Positions 28,755 through 38,065 of a DNA stretch of 64,000 bases are shown in pieces. Numbering within the stretch: position 1 is the first letter of the stretch; every line of letters begins with the position of its first letter. This DNA is from Candidatus Methanoplasma termitum (GTDB lineage: Archaea; Thermoplasmatota; Thermoplasmata; Methanomassiliicoccales; Methanomethylophilaceae), in assembly GCF_000800805.1 (NCBI RefSeq), contig NZ_CP010070.1, positions 806,001-870,000 of the forward strand, read 5' to 3'. Both the position numbers and the translations under genes were made by a program. The notes under the pieces were generated by a model that saw only the letters and a program-made list of their open reading frames with translations, had not been told where the DNA came from and ran no database searches.

Positions 28755-28908
28755 CTTGCGTTTCTCCCTTATTTTTCCGTTATTTATTCTCGCTTGATCT
28801 GCAGCACAATGGTAGAGGTACTTTTTCAATATTGCTTTCCCAGATACCGCCGATGAAGAGAGAGAAGCGAACGAATGAAGGGGGCTCTTTGTCATACCGA
28901 AGAGGTGC

Positions 28909-28935
28909 GTAATATTAAATAAAAATTCGTGTTAC
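28909..28935. promoter_or_regulatory. Inverted repeat GTAATAT-N13-GTGTTAC before ABC importer
   Basis: The left half GTAATAT and right half GTGTTAC are separated by 13 bp and end 6 bp before the importer start codon. The same arrangement with a 14-bp spacer (GTAATAT-N14-ATATTAC) lies upstream of cfbC. Published NikR sites in deltaproteobacteria and archaea use GTGTTAC/GTAACAC halves with 13-14 bp between them, though with the halves in the opposite order. A NikR operator is a reasonable but unproved reading. Confidence 0.45.
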
Positions 28936-28940
28936 TCAAT

Positions 28941-30167
28941 ATGATGAATAATAAAATCATTGCTACTGCGGTCTTGATCGTCGTTGCTGTTATTTTAGCA
29001 GGCCTTTACATAGCGACCGAGCATGAAAGCAATGATGACGGCATCCTCTACAATACATCCGGCCAGACAGTGGTCGATGCCGTCGGCAGGACCGTGCCTC
29101 TGCCTGATACGCTTGATCATGGAATTGTCACCATCGGAAGCGCCGGGCCTTTGAGATTCATTTCCTGCTTCGACGCATGCAAAAAGGTCATAGAGGTCGA
29201 TGAGGGAGATATCAAAGACAGCAAGAACGGAAGAGCTTACTCTTATTCCTACCCCTTTGACGAACTCACAAGATATCACGCAGATAATGCGCTTGAATCC
29301 CGCACAGCGGAATCCATAGGGAATCTCGGCCCAAGCCTGATAGTTGTTCAGGAAAGTGTCTGGAATGATTACAACAACAATTGCAATATTCTTGCAAAAA
29401 GATGTGCATTGATCGTCATAAAAACACAAGACGCGTTCAATTTCTCCGATGAGAACGGAGGGCTTTCCGCCGATATCAAGAACACATTCAACATCCTCGG
29501 AAAGGCCTTGGGAGAAGAGGAGAGAGCGGCAGAGGTGATCATCGGCATCGAATCCATCATCAGCGATCTCAGATCTTTGACCGGAACATCCAACGATAAC
29601 GTGTATGTCGCCGGCGTAACGATACAAGGCAGCAACACTCTGAACACCACATTCCCGATATATGTGCCTCTCGATCTGGTAAAAGGCAACAATGCATACA
29701 AAGGGGAGAACATCGGGGGGAAAGTAACGCTCAACATAGAGAACTTTACTCAAATGAACATTCAAAAAGTAGTGATAGACCCCTCGTCCTCGGACAAGAT
29801 CAAGGAACAGAGCAGTCAGCTTGTGTTAGAGTACCTGTACAAGCTGAATGCGAACAGCAACACAAATGACCGGATACGTCTGTACATAACCGTTCCGACC
29901 ATCTGGGACAGTATAAATTACGACAGCTCGCTTGCGAGTGCATATTATCTTGCATATCTGCTGTACGGCACCATTTCCCAGGATCAATTGACAGAGAAGA
30001 TCAACAATGTCTTCACGACCTTTTATGGAGATCGGGGGGAGAATGTGTTTGCCGACATGACAGCATTCTTTGAACAGAAATCGGCTGCGAACGGTGTAGA
30101 GATGCCCCTTCTCAAAGAGGTCTTTATCACCGAGAACAACGGCGTCTACAGCTTAGCCGCAGCATAA
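28941..30167 (+). CDS. ABC substrate-binding protein, probable metal or metal-chelate importer
   Basis: This extracytoplasmic binding protein of about 408 aa has an N-terminal membrane anchor (IIATAVLIVVAVILAGLYIA). The start of its fold (VVDAVGRTVPLPDTLDHGIVTIG) is typical of the iron/nickel/cobalamin class of binding proteins. Unlike the paralogue at 7.7 kb it has no C-terminal transmembrane helix. I choose the ATG at 28941; a second ATG follows directly. Divergence from larBCE and the His-rich tail of its ATPase suggest a nickel compound as substrate; that is inference. Confidence 0.85.
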   Translation: MMNNKIIATAVLIVVAVILAGLYIATEHESNDDGILYNTSGQTVVDAVGRTVPLPDTLDHGIVTIGSAGPLRFISCFDACKKVIEVDEGDIKDSKNGRAYSYSYPFDELTRYHADNALESRTAESIGNLGPSLIVVQESVWNDYNNNCNILAKRCALIVIKTQDAFNFSDENGGLSADIKNTFNILGKALGEEERAAEVIIGIESIISDLRSLTGTSNDNVYVAGVTIQGSNTLNTTFPIYVPLDLVKGNNAYKGENIGGKVTLNIENFTQMNIQKVVIDPSSSDKIKEQSSQLVLEYLYKLNANSNTNDRIRLYITVPTIWDSINYDSSLASAYYLAYLLYGTISQDQLTEKINNVFTTFYGDRGENVFADMTAFFEQKSAANGVEMPLLKEVFITENNGVYSLAAA

Positions 30168-30190
30168 TTGGCAATACGGAAAACGATACT

Positions 30191-31282
30191 ATGCTGATCG
30201 AAAAACGCGAGATGATCAAAAAAGAACCCCTGGACACCTCTGAGGGATACCTTCGGTACTCGCGCAAGAAGTGGCTTTTCCTCGGCATTCTGGCTGTTAT
30301 CCTTGTCATCTTGTCCCTTTTTACGATCAAATTAGGAACAACAGATCTGTCATTTTGGGATATATTGCAATACATTTTCCATCCTGATAAGTCATGGGAC
30401 AGTTCGGTCGTATGGAATCTCCGTCTTAGGCTGATCGTTGCGGCCATATTGGCCGGATCCGCTTTGGGAGTGGCGGGAAGCGTTATGCAGAGCATACTGA
30501 GGAATCCTTTGGCATCGCCGTTCACACTGGGGCTGTCCAACGCCGCCGCATTCGGTGCCTCTCTTGGCATATTATTCCTTCAGGGAGGAGTGATGATAGG
30601 AACGACCGCGGCTTATGCGACGATATCCAACCCCCTCCTCGTGACCGTGCTGGCGTTCATATTCGCCATGGCTGCCACCGGGATAATGATCCTTTTGGTA
30701 AAATTGACAGAATGCACGCCGGAAACAATAATCTTGGCCGGTCTGGCGATAAGCTCGATATTCTCTGCCGGGTTGGCATTCCTTCAATTCATCGCAAACG
30801 ATGTCGCACTGTCCGGGATAGTCTTCTGGCAGTTCGGCAGCCTAAGCAAGGTCACGTGGAACAATCTCTACATCATCGCAGCAGTGTTGATAATCTCCGC
30901 CTTATATTTCATTTACAAACGCTGGGACTATAACGCCATGGAGGCGGGAGAGGATGTCGCTTCCGGGCTCGGCGTGAACATAAAGAACACCCGATATGTC
31001 GGCCTTATCGTTTGTGCGATCCTCACCGCCGTAGTTGTTTCTTTCATGGGCGTGATAGGGTTTATCGGCCTTATAGGGCCGCACATTGTAAAAAGGGTCA
31101 TCGGCAACGATAACAGATATGTGTTGCTGGGATCCATGCTTGTGGGGTCGATAGTATTGCTGATAGCATACGTCATCGGTTCCTACGCTTTCTATACCGA
31201 GATACCTGTGGGGATAATCACATCGGCCGTCGGCGGGCCTTTATTCATTCTTATACTTCTAAGGGGGCGCAGGAAGAGATGA
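30191..31282 (+). CDS. ABC importer permease, FecCD family
   Basis: This integral membrane permease of 363 aa is a paralogue of the one at 9.0 kb. Conserved segments are GSVMQSILRNPLASPFTLGLS, the TPETIILAGLAISS helix and GFIGLIGPHIVKR. An N-terminal cytoplasmic stretch of about 35 residues precedes the first helix. It begins 23 bp after the binding-protein gene and overlaps the ATPase start by 4 bp, so the three genes form one transcription unit. Confidence 0.92.
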   Translation: MLIEKREMIKKEPLDTSEGYLRYSRKKWLFLGILAVILVILSLFTIKLGTTDLSFWDILQYIFHPDKSWDSSVVWNLRLRLIVAAILAGSALGVAGSVMQSILRNPLASPFTLGLSNAAAFGASLGILFLQGGVMIGTTAAYATISNPLLVTVLAFIFAMAATGIMILLVKLTECTPETIILAGLAISSIFSAGLAFLQFIANDVALSGIVFWQFGSLSKVTWNNLYIIAAVLIISALYFIYKRWDYNAMEAGEDVASGLGVNIKNTRYVGLIVCAILTAVVVSFMGVIGFIGLIGPHIVKRVIGNDNRYVLLGSMLVGSIVLLIAYVIGSYAFYTEIPVGIITSAVGGPLFILILLRGRRKR

Positions 31283-32094
31283 TCGAGGTAAAGGATGTAA
31301 GTTTCTCATACGGGTCCAAGAAGATCCTTGATAAAGTATCATTCCGCGCGGGGGAGAATCAGATAATATCGGTCCTGGGGCCGAACGGTGCGGGAAAGAC
31401 AACATTGCTGAAATGCATATGCGGCATTCTTGAACCGTCTGATGGAAGCATTCTGGTCGATGATATCAGCATTTCGGATCTTAAAGGAAAAGAGTTGGCA
31501 AAAAGGGTCGCTTTCGTTCCGCAGAGCGCTCCGGTGACGAGGCTGAGCGTATTCGACTCTGTTCTTTTGGGAAGGAGACCGCATATCGAATGGACGGCAA
31601 CGCAGTCGGACATAGACAAAGTGAGTTCTGTGATCGATACTCTGGGAATGTCGCATCTTTCGTTAAGATATATGGATCGCATCAGCGGAGGAGAGTTCCA
31701 GAAGGCACTGATCGCAAGAGCGATAGTCCAGGAGCCGAAAATATTGATCCTTGACGAACCGAGCAACAATCTGGACATATCTAATCAACACACGACCATG
31801 CATATGGTCGAGCATGTTGTCAGATCAAGAGGCATGTGCACGATAATGACCATGCACGACATCAATCTGGCAGTCCATTACTCAGACCGCTTCCTGTTCT
31901 TGAAGGAGGGGGAAGTGGTTGCCTTCGGAGGTGTTGAGATAATCACCGAAGATCTCATAAAGAATGTGTATGGGATGCATGCGGAGATCGTCTATCATAA
32001 GGGAGTTCCGTTCGTAGTGCCTCGAGAATCGTCAAAATATGAGCATTTGGCCGACCATCGGCATCCTCACGACATACACGATCATATTCACTGA
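31279..32094 (+). CDS. ABC importer ATPase with His-rich C-terminal tail
   Basis: This FecE-type ATPase of 271 aa has Walker A GPNGAGKTT, signature ISGGEFQKA, Walker B ILILDEPS and an H-loop (MTMHDIN). The last 17 residues contain seven histidines and three aspartates (HRHPHDIHDHIH), absent from the paralogue at 10 kb. Such tails bind Ni, Co or Zn in other metal transport and metallochaperone proteins, so this supports transport or sensing of a transition metal, most simply nickel given the neighbours. It is convergent with the FmdE-like gene. Confidence 0.9.
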   Translation: MIEVKDVSFSYGSKKILDKVSFRAGENQIISVLGPNGAGKTTLLKCICGILEPSDGSILVDDISISDLKGKELAKRVAFVPQSAPVTRLSVFDSVLLGRRPHIEWTATQSDIDKVSSVIDTLGMSHLSLRYMDRISGGEFQKALIARAIVQEPKILILDEPSNNLDISNQHTTMHMVEHVVRSRGMCTIMTMHDINLAVHYSDRFLFLKEGEVVAFGGVEIITEDLIKNVYGMHAEIVYHKGVPFVVPRESSKYEHLADHRHPHDIHDHIH

Positions 32095-32095
32095 T

Positions 32096-32620
32096 TTATC
32101 TGTCGTATTGTTGATAACAGTCGGAACAGTATTTTTTTCCGGAACTGAGCCTGATCTTGTCCTCTCTGCAATATTCGCCGCATTTATCGCATTTGATACT
32201 GTCAAAGTGTCTTGCTTTCTCGGGTATCGCATAATTGGGGACTCGGAACTCAACGATCTCGTTCGCCGGAGCTGTCAGTATTGTCCTGACAGACGCTTCT
32301 CTGTCTTTGGACCAATCCCTCTGTTTGAACAGCACTCTTACGCTTTTACCTGTTCTCCTGTCAAAGAAGGAATATGCCATCTTGCCGGACGGCCTGAGTA
32401 TGAGATTTGCTTTCCCTATAGTGCATGATATCATGCACTGAACGCAGTCCAGCCCGCAGGCATCGTTCTCTGCGACGCAAACGATCTCTTCATCGGCCGC
32501 CCTTGAAATAGGTATACCCAGCGCCTCCATACCTAACTCTGTCGCCCTGTATCCCATCGCAAGTCCGGGGCAGGCATGTCCATGAAATCTAACGCATTCA
32601 TTCCAGAGTTCATTGTTCAC
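32096..32620 (-). CDS. FmdE-family protein with C-terminal zinc ribbon
   Basis: This 174-aa protein is homologous to subunit E of formylmethanofuran dehydrogenase but is encoded away from the other subunits. The N-terminal FHGHACPGLAMGYRA motif and ENDACGLDCVQ are the FmdE signature. A four-Cys zinc ribbon (CDKCGEYC...CSDC) ends it. Open frame extends into tRNA-Glu, so the real start must lie later; GTG at 32620 before NNELWNEC is the best choice. Stand-alone FmdE proteins are poorly understood; a redox or metal-trafficking role is a guess. Confidence 0.82.
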   Translation of the reverse strand: MNNELWNECVRFHGHACPGLAMGYRATELGMEALGIPISRAADEEIVCVAENDACGLDCVQCMISCTIGKANLILRPSGKMAYSFFDRRTGKSVRVLFKQRDWSKDREASVRTILTAPANEIVEFRVPNYAIPEKARHFDSIKCDKCGEYCREDKIRLSSGKKYCSDCYQQYDR

Positions 32621-32646
32621 GATAACACCCTTATAATTTGGATTAG

Positions 32647-32719
32647 TGCTCCCGCCGGGATTTGAACCCGAGTCGAAGCCTCGAGAGGGCTTCATGATTG
32701 GCCGCTACACTACAGGAGC
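32647..32719 (-). tRNA. tRNA-Glu (CTC)
   Basis: The cloverleaf is complete. Acceptor GCTCCTG pairs with CGGGAGC (one G-T pair), the anticodon loop CTCTCGA gives CTC between AAGCC and GGCTT, and the T-loop is TTCAAAT. The discriminator is A. CCA is not encoded. The D, anticodon and variable regions are nearly identical to tRNA-Asp at 10.8 kb. Confidence 0.95.
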
Positions 32720-32762
32720 TTATTTTCCAACAATACGATGTTGCTAATATAACTTTCTAATG

Positions 32763-33560
32763 TCACGGATCGTTGAAACAGATGTCTGGACGGTATGCCT
32801 GCATCCTCTTATGTCCCATCTTCGACACTGTGCATCTGATCTCCGAGACCTTAGATATATCGATGGCCGCATCTTTTGCGATCTGCTCGTCGGAAAGGCC
32901 AAATGACATGCCGTTCAGAATAATATCCAGATGGCGGTATGTTATTCCCATCTCTTCCTCGTCGGTCTGTCCTTCCCAAAGGCCGGCGGTCGGGACCTTC
33001 TCTATTACTTTTTTCGGAACACCGATGATCTCTGCGACCTGCCAGACCTGAGTCTTATACAGATCGATTATCGGACCTATATCGTATGCTCCGTCGCCGA
33101 ATTTTGTGAAGTACCCCATCATGTATTCGCTGCGGTTCGATGTGCCAGCAACAAGATAGTTCAGCTTCTTTGCTCTGTTGTACAGGACGATCATCCTGCA
33201 CCTTGCCGATATATTGCCCCTTTCTAAAGGCGCTCTTACATCTGATGCGAGCGTTTTCGTAAATGCTTCTATCGCGGGCTGCACATTGACCACTTCGTAT
33301 CCTATGTTCCAAGATCTGCTCATTTCTTCCGTGTGGTCACGGTCCTCTCGGGGAGTGAGCACAGACGGCATGAATATGCCCAGAACATTATCCGGGCCTA
33401 TCGCATCTGCGCAAAGCTTCGCCGTTACCGCAGAATCCAGACCCCCGCTGACGCCCATAACGATACCTTTACAGCCGGTTCTCTTCACGACCCCCCTTAT
33501 GAAATCGACTATCTCGTCGACATCCTTTTCGGTGATTGTGTGGAGAGCCTTGACGACCAT
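32763..33560 (-). CDS. nadE: NH3-dependent NAD synthetase
   Basis: This enzyme amidates nicotinic acid adenine dinucleotide (NaAD) to NAD+. The PP-loop SGGLDSAV, the GTSNRSE segment and FTKFGDGAYDI are diagnostic. At 265 aa it lacks a fused glutaminase domain, so it uses ammonia or glutamine nitrogen delivered by another protein. It is divergent from a nitrilase-family amidohydrolase. NaAD is also the substrate of LarB, encoded 4 kb away. Confidence 0.95.
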   Translation of the reverse strand: MVVKALHTITEKDVDEIVDFIRGVVKRTGCKGIVMGVSGGLDSAVTAKLCADAIGPDNVLGIFMPSVLTPREDRDHTEEMSRSWNIGYEVVNVQPAIEAFTKTLASDVRAPLERGNISARCRMIVLYNRAKKLNYLVAGTSNRSEYMMGYFTKFGDGAYDIGPIIDLYKTQVWQVAEIIGVPKKVIEKVPTAGLWEGQTDEEEMGITYRHLDIILNGMSFGLSDEQIAKDAAIDISKVSEIRCTVSKMGHKRMQAYRPDICFNDP

Positions 33561-33638
33561 ATCAGTAAATGTGCTTTTGTTTATTAATTAATCCTCTTTT
33601 CTCATAAGTATTATGTTCTGGCGCAGTAATGAGGGGCC

Positions 33639-34451
33639 ATGGGCTTAAGACTGGCATTGTGCCAATACAAAGCGGAAGTCGGCGATGTGGGTACGAATCT
33701 CAATAAGATAATGGCTGTGGTCTCTCAGACCAAGTCGGATGTGTACATTTTCCCTGAACTTTTCCTTACCGGATACGGTGCCGATTACGCTCCGCTCTCG
33801 AGCGATGTGCAATATGCCATAGATAAGATGAGACTGTGGTGTATGGAAAAGAATATCGCAATAATGGTCGGTGCTCCTTCATACTCTGCCAACGGCATAA
33901 GGAACTCTCTCTTCTTCATAACGCCGAAGGAGTTGACAAGATATGATAAACTATACTTGGCGCGTTTCGGCATATATTCTGAGAAAGAATTCGTCAGAGG
34001 CGACAGACCTGTTGTCTGCTCATTTGGGGACATTATATTCGGCCTTTCGATATGCTATGACATCTTCTTCCCCGAGGTATACAGGAACTATGCTCTCGCC
34101 TGCGCAGATGTGAACATATGTATTGCGGCTTCCGCCGTACCTTCCAAAGAATATTTGGACAGGATCCTGCCGGCACGTTCGCTTGAGAACCTTGTTTACA
34201 CTGTCTTCGTTAACGGGACCGGAACCGCCGGAGATCTGAATTTCTATGGCACGTCCAGACTTGTAGGTCCGCTTGGCGACACATTGAGCGGTCTCGAAGA
34301 AGATGAGGGCGTGTTGTGTGTTTATGTGGATAGCGATGTTGTCAAGAACGCAAGAAAGGAAAGAAGACATCTTGATGACAGGAGAATAGATATCGCATGG
34401 ATACCCGATGAACATCCATCGCCTGAATTTGATAAAGAATGCGGCTCATGA
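33639..34451 (+). CDS. Carbon-nitrogen hydrolase (nitrilase superfamily)
   Basis: This cytoplasmic amidohydrolase of 270 aa has the Glu-Lys-Cys triad intact: Glu40 in FPELF, Lys104 in YDKLYL and Cys139 in SICYD. Substrate cannot be read from sequence. Because nadE is divergent and lacks its own glutaminase domain, and because fused NAD synthetases use a nitrilase-type glutaminase, this protein could supply ammonia to NadE; omega-amidase or another amidase role is equally open. Its 3' end faces cfbB. Confidence 0.85.
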   Translation: MGLRLALCQYKAEVGDVGTNLNKIMAVVSQTKSDVYIFPELFLTGYGADYAPLSSDVQYAIDKMRLWCMEKNIAIMVGAPSYSANGIRNSLFFITPKELTRYDKLYLARFGIYSEKEFVRGDRPVVCSFGDIIFGLSICYDIFFPEVYRNYALACADVNICIAASAVPSKEYLDRILPARSLENLVYTVFVNGTGTAGDLNFYGTSRLVGPLGDTLSGLEEDEGVLCVYVDSDVVKNARKERRHLDDRRIDIAWIPDEHPSPEFDKECGS

Positions 34452-34482
34452 GGGTCGGCGAGGAATACTCAAACCGTTTGTG

Positions 34483-35805
34483 TCACTCACATATTTCGGT
34501 GATCCTGCCGATCCAATCGTCTGTCGACAGGGCATGCTGATACATGTATGTCCCTATCGAATTCCTGCATATCATCCCGTCTTTGTTCCCCACTATACCG
34601 CCGCCCCTTAAGATGTCAAACCCGAACTCACACCCCGACCCGGGTCGGACCGTGGAGTAATGAAATTCATGACCTTTTATCGTACCGTCGAAGAGTCTGC
34701 ATTTTCCATTTGAACCTGCGACCACATATGACGGACCGTGTCTTTTCCCCGCGACATCGGCTTCCGCATCGAATATACCGGCCGCCTTGTATGTCATGCC
34801 TTCGGAAACTATCGACGAACACATGGTGAGCATCCCCCCGCACTCCCCGATCATTACCTTGTTATCTTCGCATGCGGTTCTCAGCCCTTGAAAGAAATCC
34901 CGATTCTCAGATAAGGTCTCCAGATGCAGCTCCGGATATCCTCCTCCGAGATAATATATGTCCGCATCGGGGAGCATATCTCCGTTAAGAGGGCTGAAAT
35001 TCTTTATCTTTATGCCGGATGCCATCATACATTCGATATTCTCTTTGTAATAAAAACAAAAAGCGTCATCGACAGGCACCGCTGCGGTAAGGCCGGTGTC
35101 CCTCTTCACATAGAGATCGTCAACATCGTTCGTTTCCGGGCCGTAACATATCTCGACCAGCTGATCCAGATCCAATTCTTCGACCATGCGCTCCATGCTG
35201 TCAAGAGTATTTTTATCCGATGATCTGTCTTTGCTCAACCCGAGATGCCTTTCCGGTATCGCACGGTCGGCATCCCTTCTGACCATCCCCAGCACATTTA
35301 TGCCTATTTCCTCCATCGCATCCTTCAATTTATTCTCATGTTGATCTCCCGAGATGTTGTTTATTATCACTCCGGCTATGTCTATCTCCTTATCATACGA
35401 CATAAAGCCTTTGACGATCGCCGCGGCGCTCCTGGTGAGGGACCTTGCATTGACCACAAGTACTACCGGGAACCCAAGTAATTTTGCCAATTCTGCGGTC
35501 GACCCCGAATCATCCTTCCCCGACCTCCCCTCATATAGTCCACGCACCCCTTCTACAATGGAAATGTCCGCCCCCTTTGATCCATGAACTGCGACCTTTT
35601 TCACAACATCCTTCGGCATCATGAATGAATCCAAGTTCCTGGAGCATCTTCCCGTGGCGGACCTGTGGTACATCGTGTCGATAAAATCGGGACCCACTTT
35701 GAAACCCTGCACCCTCATGCTTTTGGACAGTTTACTCATCAGCCCGGTGGAGATGGAGGTCTTTCCGACACCTGATCCCGTGCCGGCGATAACCACTCCT
35801 TTCAT
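34483..35805 (-). CDS. cfbB: CfbB, Ni-sirohydrochlorin a,c-diamide synthase
   Basis: CfbB amidates the a and c side chains of Ni-sirohydrochlorin with glutamine and ATP, the second step of F430 synthesis. The protein (440 aa) has a dethiobiotin-synthetase-like ATPase (AGTGSGVGKTS, then EGVRGLYEG) and a C-terminal class I glutamine amidotransferase with the catalytic Cys in MIGECGGML. Homology is to cobyrinate a,c-diamide synthase; the operon context decides for F430. It is last in cfbC-A-E-D-B and its ATG overlaps the cfbD stop. No in-frame TAG. Confidence 0.93.
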   Translation of the reverse strand: MKGVVIAGTGSGVGKTSISTGLMSKLSKSMRVQGFKVGPDFIDTMYHRSATGRCSRNLDSFMMPKDVVKKVAVHGSKGADISIVEGVRGLYEGRSGKDDSGSTAELAKLLGFPVVLVVNARSLTRSAAAIVKGFMSYDKEIDIAGVIINNISGDQHENKLKDAMEEIGINVLGMVRRDADRAIPERHLGLSKDRSSDKNTLDSMERMVEELDLDQLVEICYGPETNDVDDLYVKRDTGLTAAVPVDDAFCFYYKENIECMMASGIKIKNFSPLNGDMLPDADIYYLGGGYPELHLETLSENRDFFQGLRTACEDNKVMIGECGGMLTMCSSIVSEGMTYKAAGIFDAEADVAGKRHGPSYVVAGSNGKCRLFDGTIKGHEFHYSTVRPGSGCEFGFDILRGGGIVGNKDGMICRNSIGTYMYQHALSTDDWIGRITEICE

Positions 35806-36875
35806 GCTATCTCCTTCAGCAACTCTCTTATGGTGTCCCCGGTCTCGGTGTGTACTATGTTCCTTACGTTCATGACCATCGCATGAGAAGATATCTCTCC
35901 TACCGCATCATATCCTTTTGAAAGATAATTGGACAACTGTCTGGGCTGATCCGTTATCAATATCTGCCCTTTTTTTTCAAGATGGGGATATGCATGAGGT
36001 ATTCCGGCTATGACCAGCAGATCGGGACGGAATCCGTCGACCTTTTCTTTAAGAACATTTCCGATCACGGCATATTCGTCCAGCCCGCCTGCGATATCCA
36101 CTGATATTCCCTTATCGGTCAGCTCGGACAGGATGTCCGAAGCGTATCCTCTGATCTTCGGAAGCCCCTTTTGAGGGTCCAGATTGGCTATGTATCTGGT
36201 CTTCCCTCCCAATTTCCTATTTGCTTCGTCCACTGCCAGGAACACATCCGCAAACCTGTATGCAAGCTCTTTCTTTGACACCGAGACCACTGCCAGCCTG
36301 CCGTTGTCTGTGAGACAATCAATGATCTTTTTTGCTACACCTATTTTAGTCGGGCCGTTAGAGGGCGGAAGGTAATCAACGGAAGCCGTGCCTCTTTCCT
36401 TTTCCATCTTTGTGGCCATCGATAAAAGATACTTCTGACGGTCAGCTTCTCCAATCGAGATCATGCCGGCTTTGGCCGATGCGTCGACGGCCCTTATTGC
36501 TCCTGCGGTGTTGTCGCCCATACAGCCGTGGCAGTCGACGAATATCGTCTTGTATCTTACGCCAGACCTCTTTATGGATGTTTCCATGTCCTCACCTATG
36601 ATCATACTGGAACATGTCCCTATGACCGCCACGGTCCTGGGGCAGAACATTCTTTCTACCTCTTTTAGCACAGCCACCAGTTTTTCGGATGCCCCGAATA
36701 TCAGATCGTTCTCGTCCATAGCGGATGTCACGACCCTTATTCCCGTATCCTCTATCATCCTCGATACCATGAACCCACATCCTGCGGGCCCGTGTATCAC
36801 CACTGCATCCACACCTATGTCCCTGAGCATGTAAATTGCCGCTATTATCGGATTCGGCCTCGGATGTATGCTCAT
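35802..36875 (-). CDS. cfbD: CfbD, NifD-like component of the F430 reductive cyclase
   Basis: CfbD is the catalytic partner of the NifH-like CfbC. Together they reduce and cyclise Ni-sirohydrochlorin a,c-diamide to 15,17-seco-F430-seco-acid, a nitrogenase-like six-electron reaction. The 357-aa protein has the expected cysteine segments (HGPAGCGFM, GTCSSMIIG, DCHGCMGD) for the [4Fe-4S] site. The ATG and stop overlap cfbE and cfbB as ATGA. The reading frame is intact with no TAG. Start ATG at 36875 gives MSIHPRPNPIIAA, the conserved N terminus. Confidence 0.93.
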   Translation of the reverse strand: MSIHPRPNPIIAAIYMLRDIGVDAVVIHGPAGCGFMVSRMIEDTGIRVVTSAMDENDLIFGASEKLVAVLKEVERMFCPRTVAVIGTCSSMIIGEDMETSIKRSGVRYKTIFVDCHGCMGDNTAGAIRAVDASAKAGMISIGEADRQKYLLSMATKMEKERGTASVDYLPPSNGPTKIGVAKKIIDCLTDNGRLAVVSVSKKELAYRFADVFLAVDEANRKLGGKTRYIANLDPQKGLPKIRGYASDILSELTDKGISVDIAGGLDEYAVIGNVLKEKVDGFRPDLLVIAGIPHAYPHLEKKGQILITDQPRQLSNYLSKGYDAVGEISSHAMVMNVRNIVHTETGDTIRELLKEIA

Positions 36876-38065
36876 TGGTATCCCTCTTTGATGATCCTGA
36901 GAATGACTCTTTTTTCTTTCGGCGTGTCTGCGCCGTCATCAAGGCAGAACTCCGCACCTTTATCCTCGACCATTTCCTTTATTTCCCGCACATCCATTTT
37001 TTCACAGACATTACGGCTCATGGGTTCCAACATCACTATTGTGTCTTTCAGCAGTCCCATATACCCCAAAATATCCAGGGTCTTCGCGACCGACATCCTG
37101 GATATCCCCGGATTCCTTTCCGTTATCTCCCACCCGATCTCTGTGCGCTTGACCTCTCCTCTTCCCGGGACACCGTTGAATGTCTCCAGGCCTCTTATCG
37201 CCTGCTCAGCCGGGACCCTCAACTCATAGCAGGCCTCCAGCACCGCTTCGATCGTGTCGAGATACTGCAGGTGTAGGTAACTTCCATGCAGGAACAGCTC
37301 ATGCTCACCATCATAGTTTACCTTTATTTTGGTGGGTTTACCGATCTCCGGCCCGCTTACGACGCTTACTCTGCCTCCGAAATATATCAGGCCGTCCCGA
37401 TATTTGCTCCATATGTGTGATTCAGATCTTGGGACGATGTTCTTTCCGTCCGAAAAAATAGAGGCCTTGGCGTCCGAGGCCTTCCTGGTGTTCGCTGCTA
37501 TCCGATAATCTTCGGCAAGGTTCGTTATTATCGCCATCTCGGCCTTCCCGCTGCCTCCGAGTGATACTTCTGCTATCACCGCATCATGACCTTTCGGAAG
37601 CTTCAGCAGCGATGTGGGTGCTATGCTGACCCTCTTCTCGATCGTGTGTGTCCCGCCTTTCCACTCCCCTTGGCCTCTGGAAGTGTGGAGGAATATACTT
37701 CTGCCGTCTATCGAAAGTATGTGTGCCAGAAGGTAGCAGCAGCTTGTCTTTCCTTTCACTCCCGTGACTTCGATCCTCGATCCTCCGTCGATGAATCCGC
37801 CTACCGCTTCATGGAATGTTCTTCTTTCATCATATGTCACATCATTCAGGAACATGTCAGGACAGTGTACCGGCATCAGTAGGAGATCGAAATGACCTTT
37901 CGGCATTTTATCGTGTACTGATATCCCGTACTCCCTGAGGTCGGACATTATGTCCTCTTTTGCTTTGCCGTAGACATCTACACAATCAACGGAGCATCCT
38001 CTTTTCGAATATTCCTGAGCCAATATCTCTCCGCCGTGCACTATATCCAAAATGAGAATGTTCAT
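36872..38065 (-). CDS. cfbE: CfbE, Mur-ligase-like coenzyme F430 synthetase
   Basis: CfbE closes the last ring of F430 by ATP-dependent activation of a carboxylate. The 397-aa protein resembles a MurC/D-type ligase: the ATP loop reads GVKGKTSCCYLL, followed by the central domain and a C-terminal domain beginning near FNGVPGRGEV. I choose the ATG at 38065, which overlaps the cfbA stop as ATGA; an in-frame codon three positions earlier is less likely. No in-frame TAG. Confidence 0.92.
   Translation of the reverse strand: MNILILDIVHGGEILAQEYSKRGCSVDCVDVYGKAKEDIMSDLREYGISVHDKMPKGHFDLLLMPVHCPDMFLNDVTYDERRTFHEAVGGFIDGGSRIEVTGVKGKTSCCYLLAHILSIDGRSIFLHTSRGQGEWKGGTHTIEKRVSIAPTSLLKLPKGHDAVIAEVSLGGSGKAEMAIITNLAEDYRIAANTRKASDAKASIFSDGKNIVPRSESHIWSKYRDGLIYFGGRVSVVSGPEIGKPTKIKVNYDGEHELFLHGSYLHLQYLDTIEAVLEACYELRVPAEQAIRGLETFNGVPGRGEVKRTEIGWEITERNPGISRMSVAKTLDILGYMGLLKDTIVMLEPMSRNVCEKMDVREIKEMVEDKGAEFCLDDGADTPKEKRVILRIIKEGYQ

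Noticed and set aside
28755-28908. Nickel riboswitch in the larB leader
   Set aside because: No conserved junction or paired pattern could be recognised, and nickel-cobalt riboswitches are known from bacteria.
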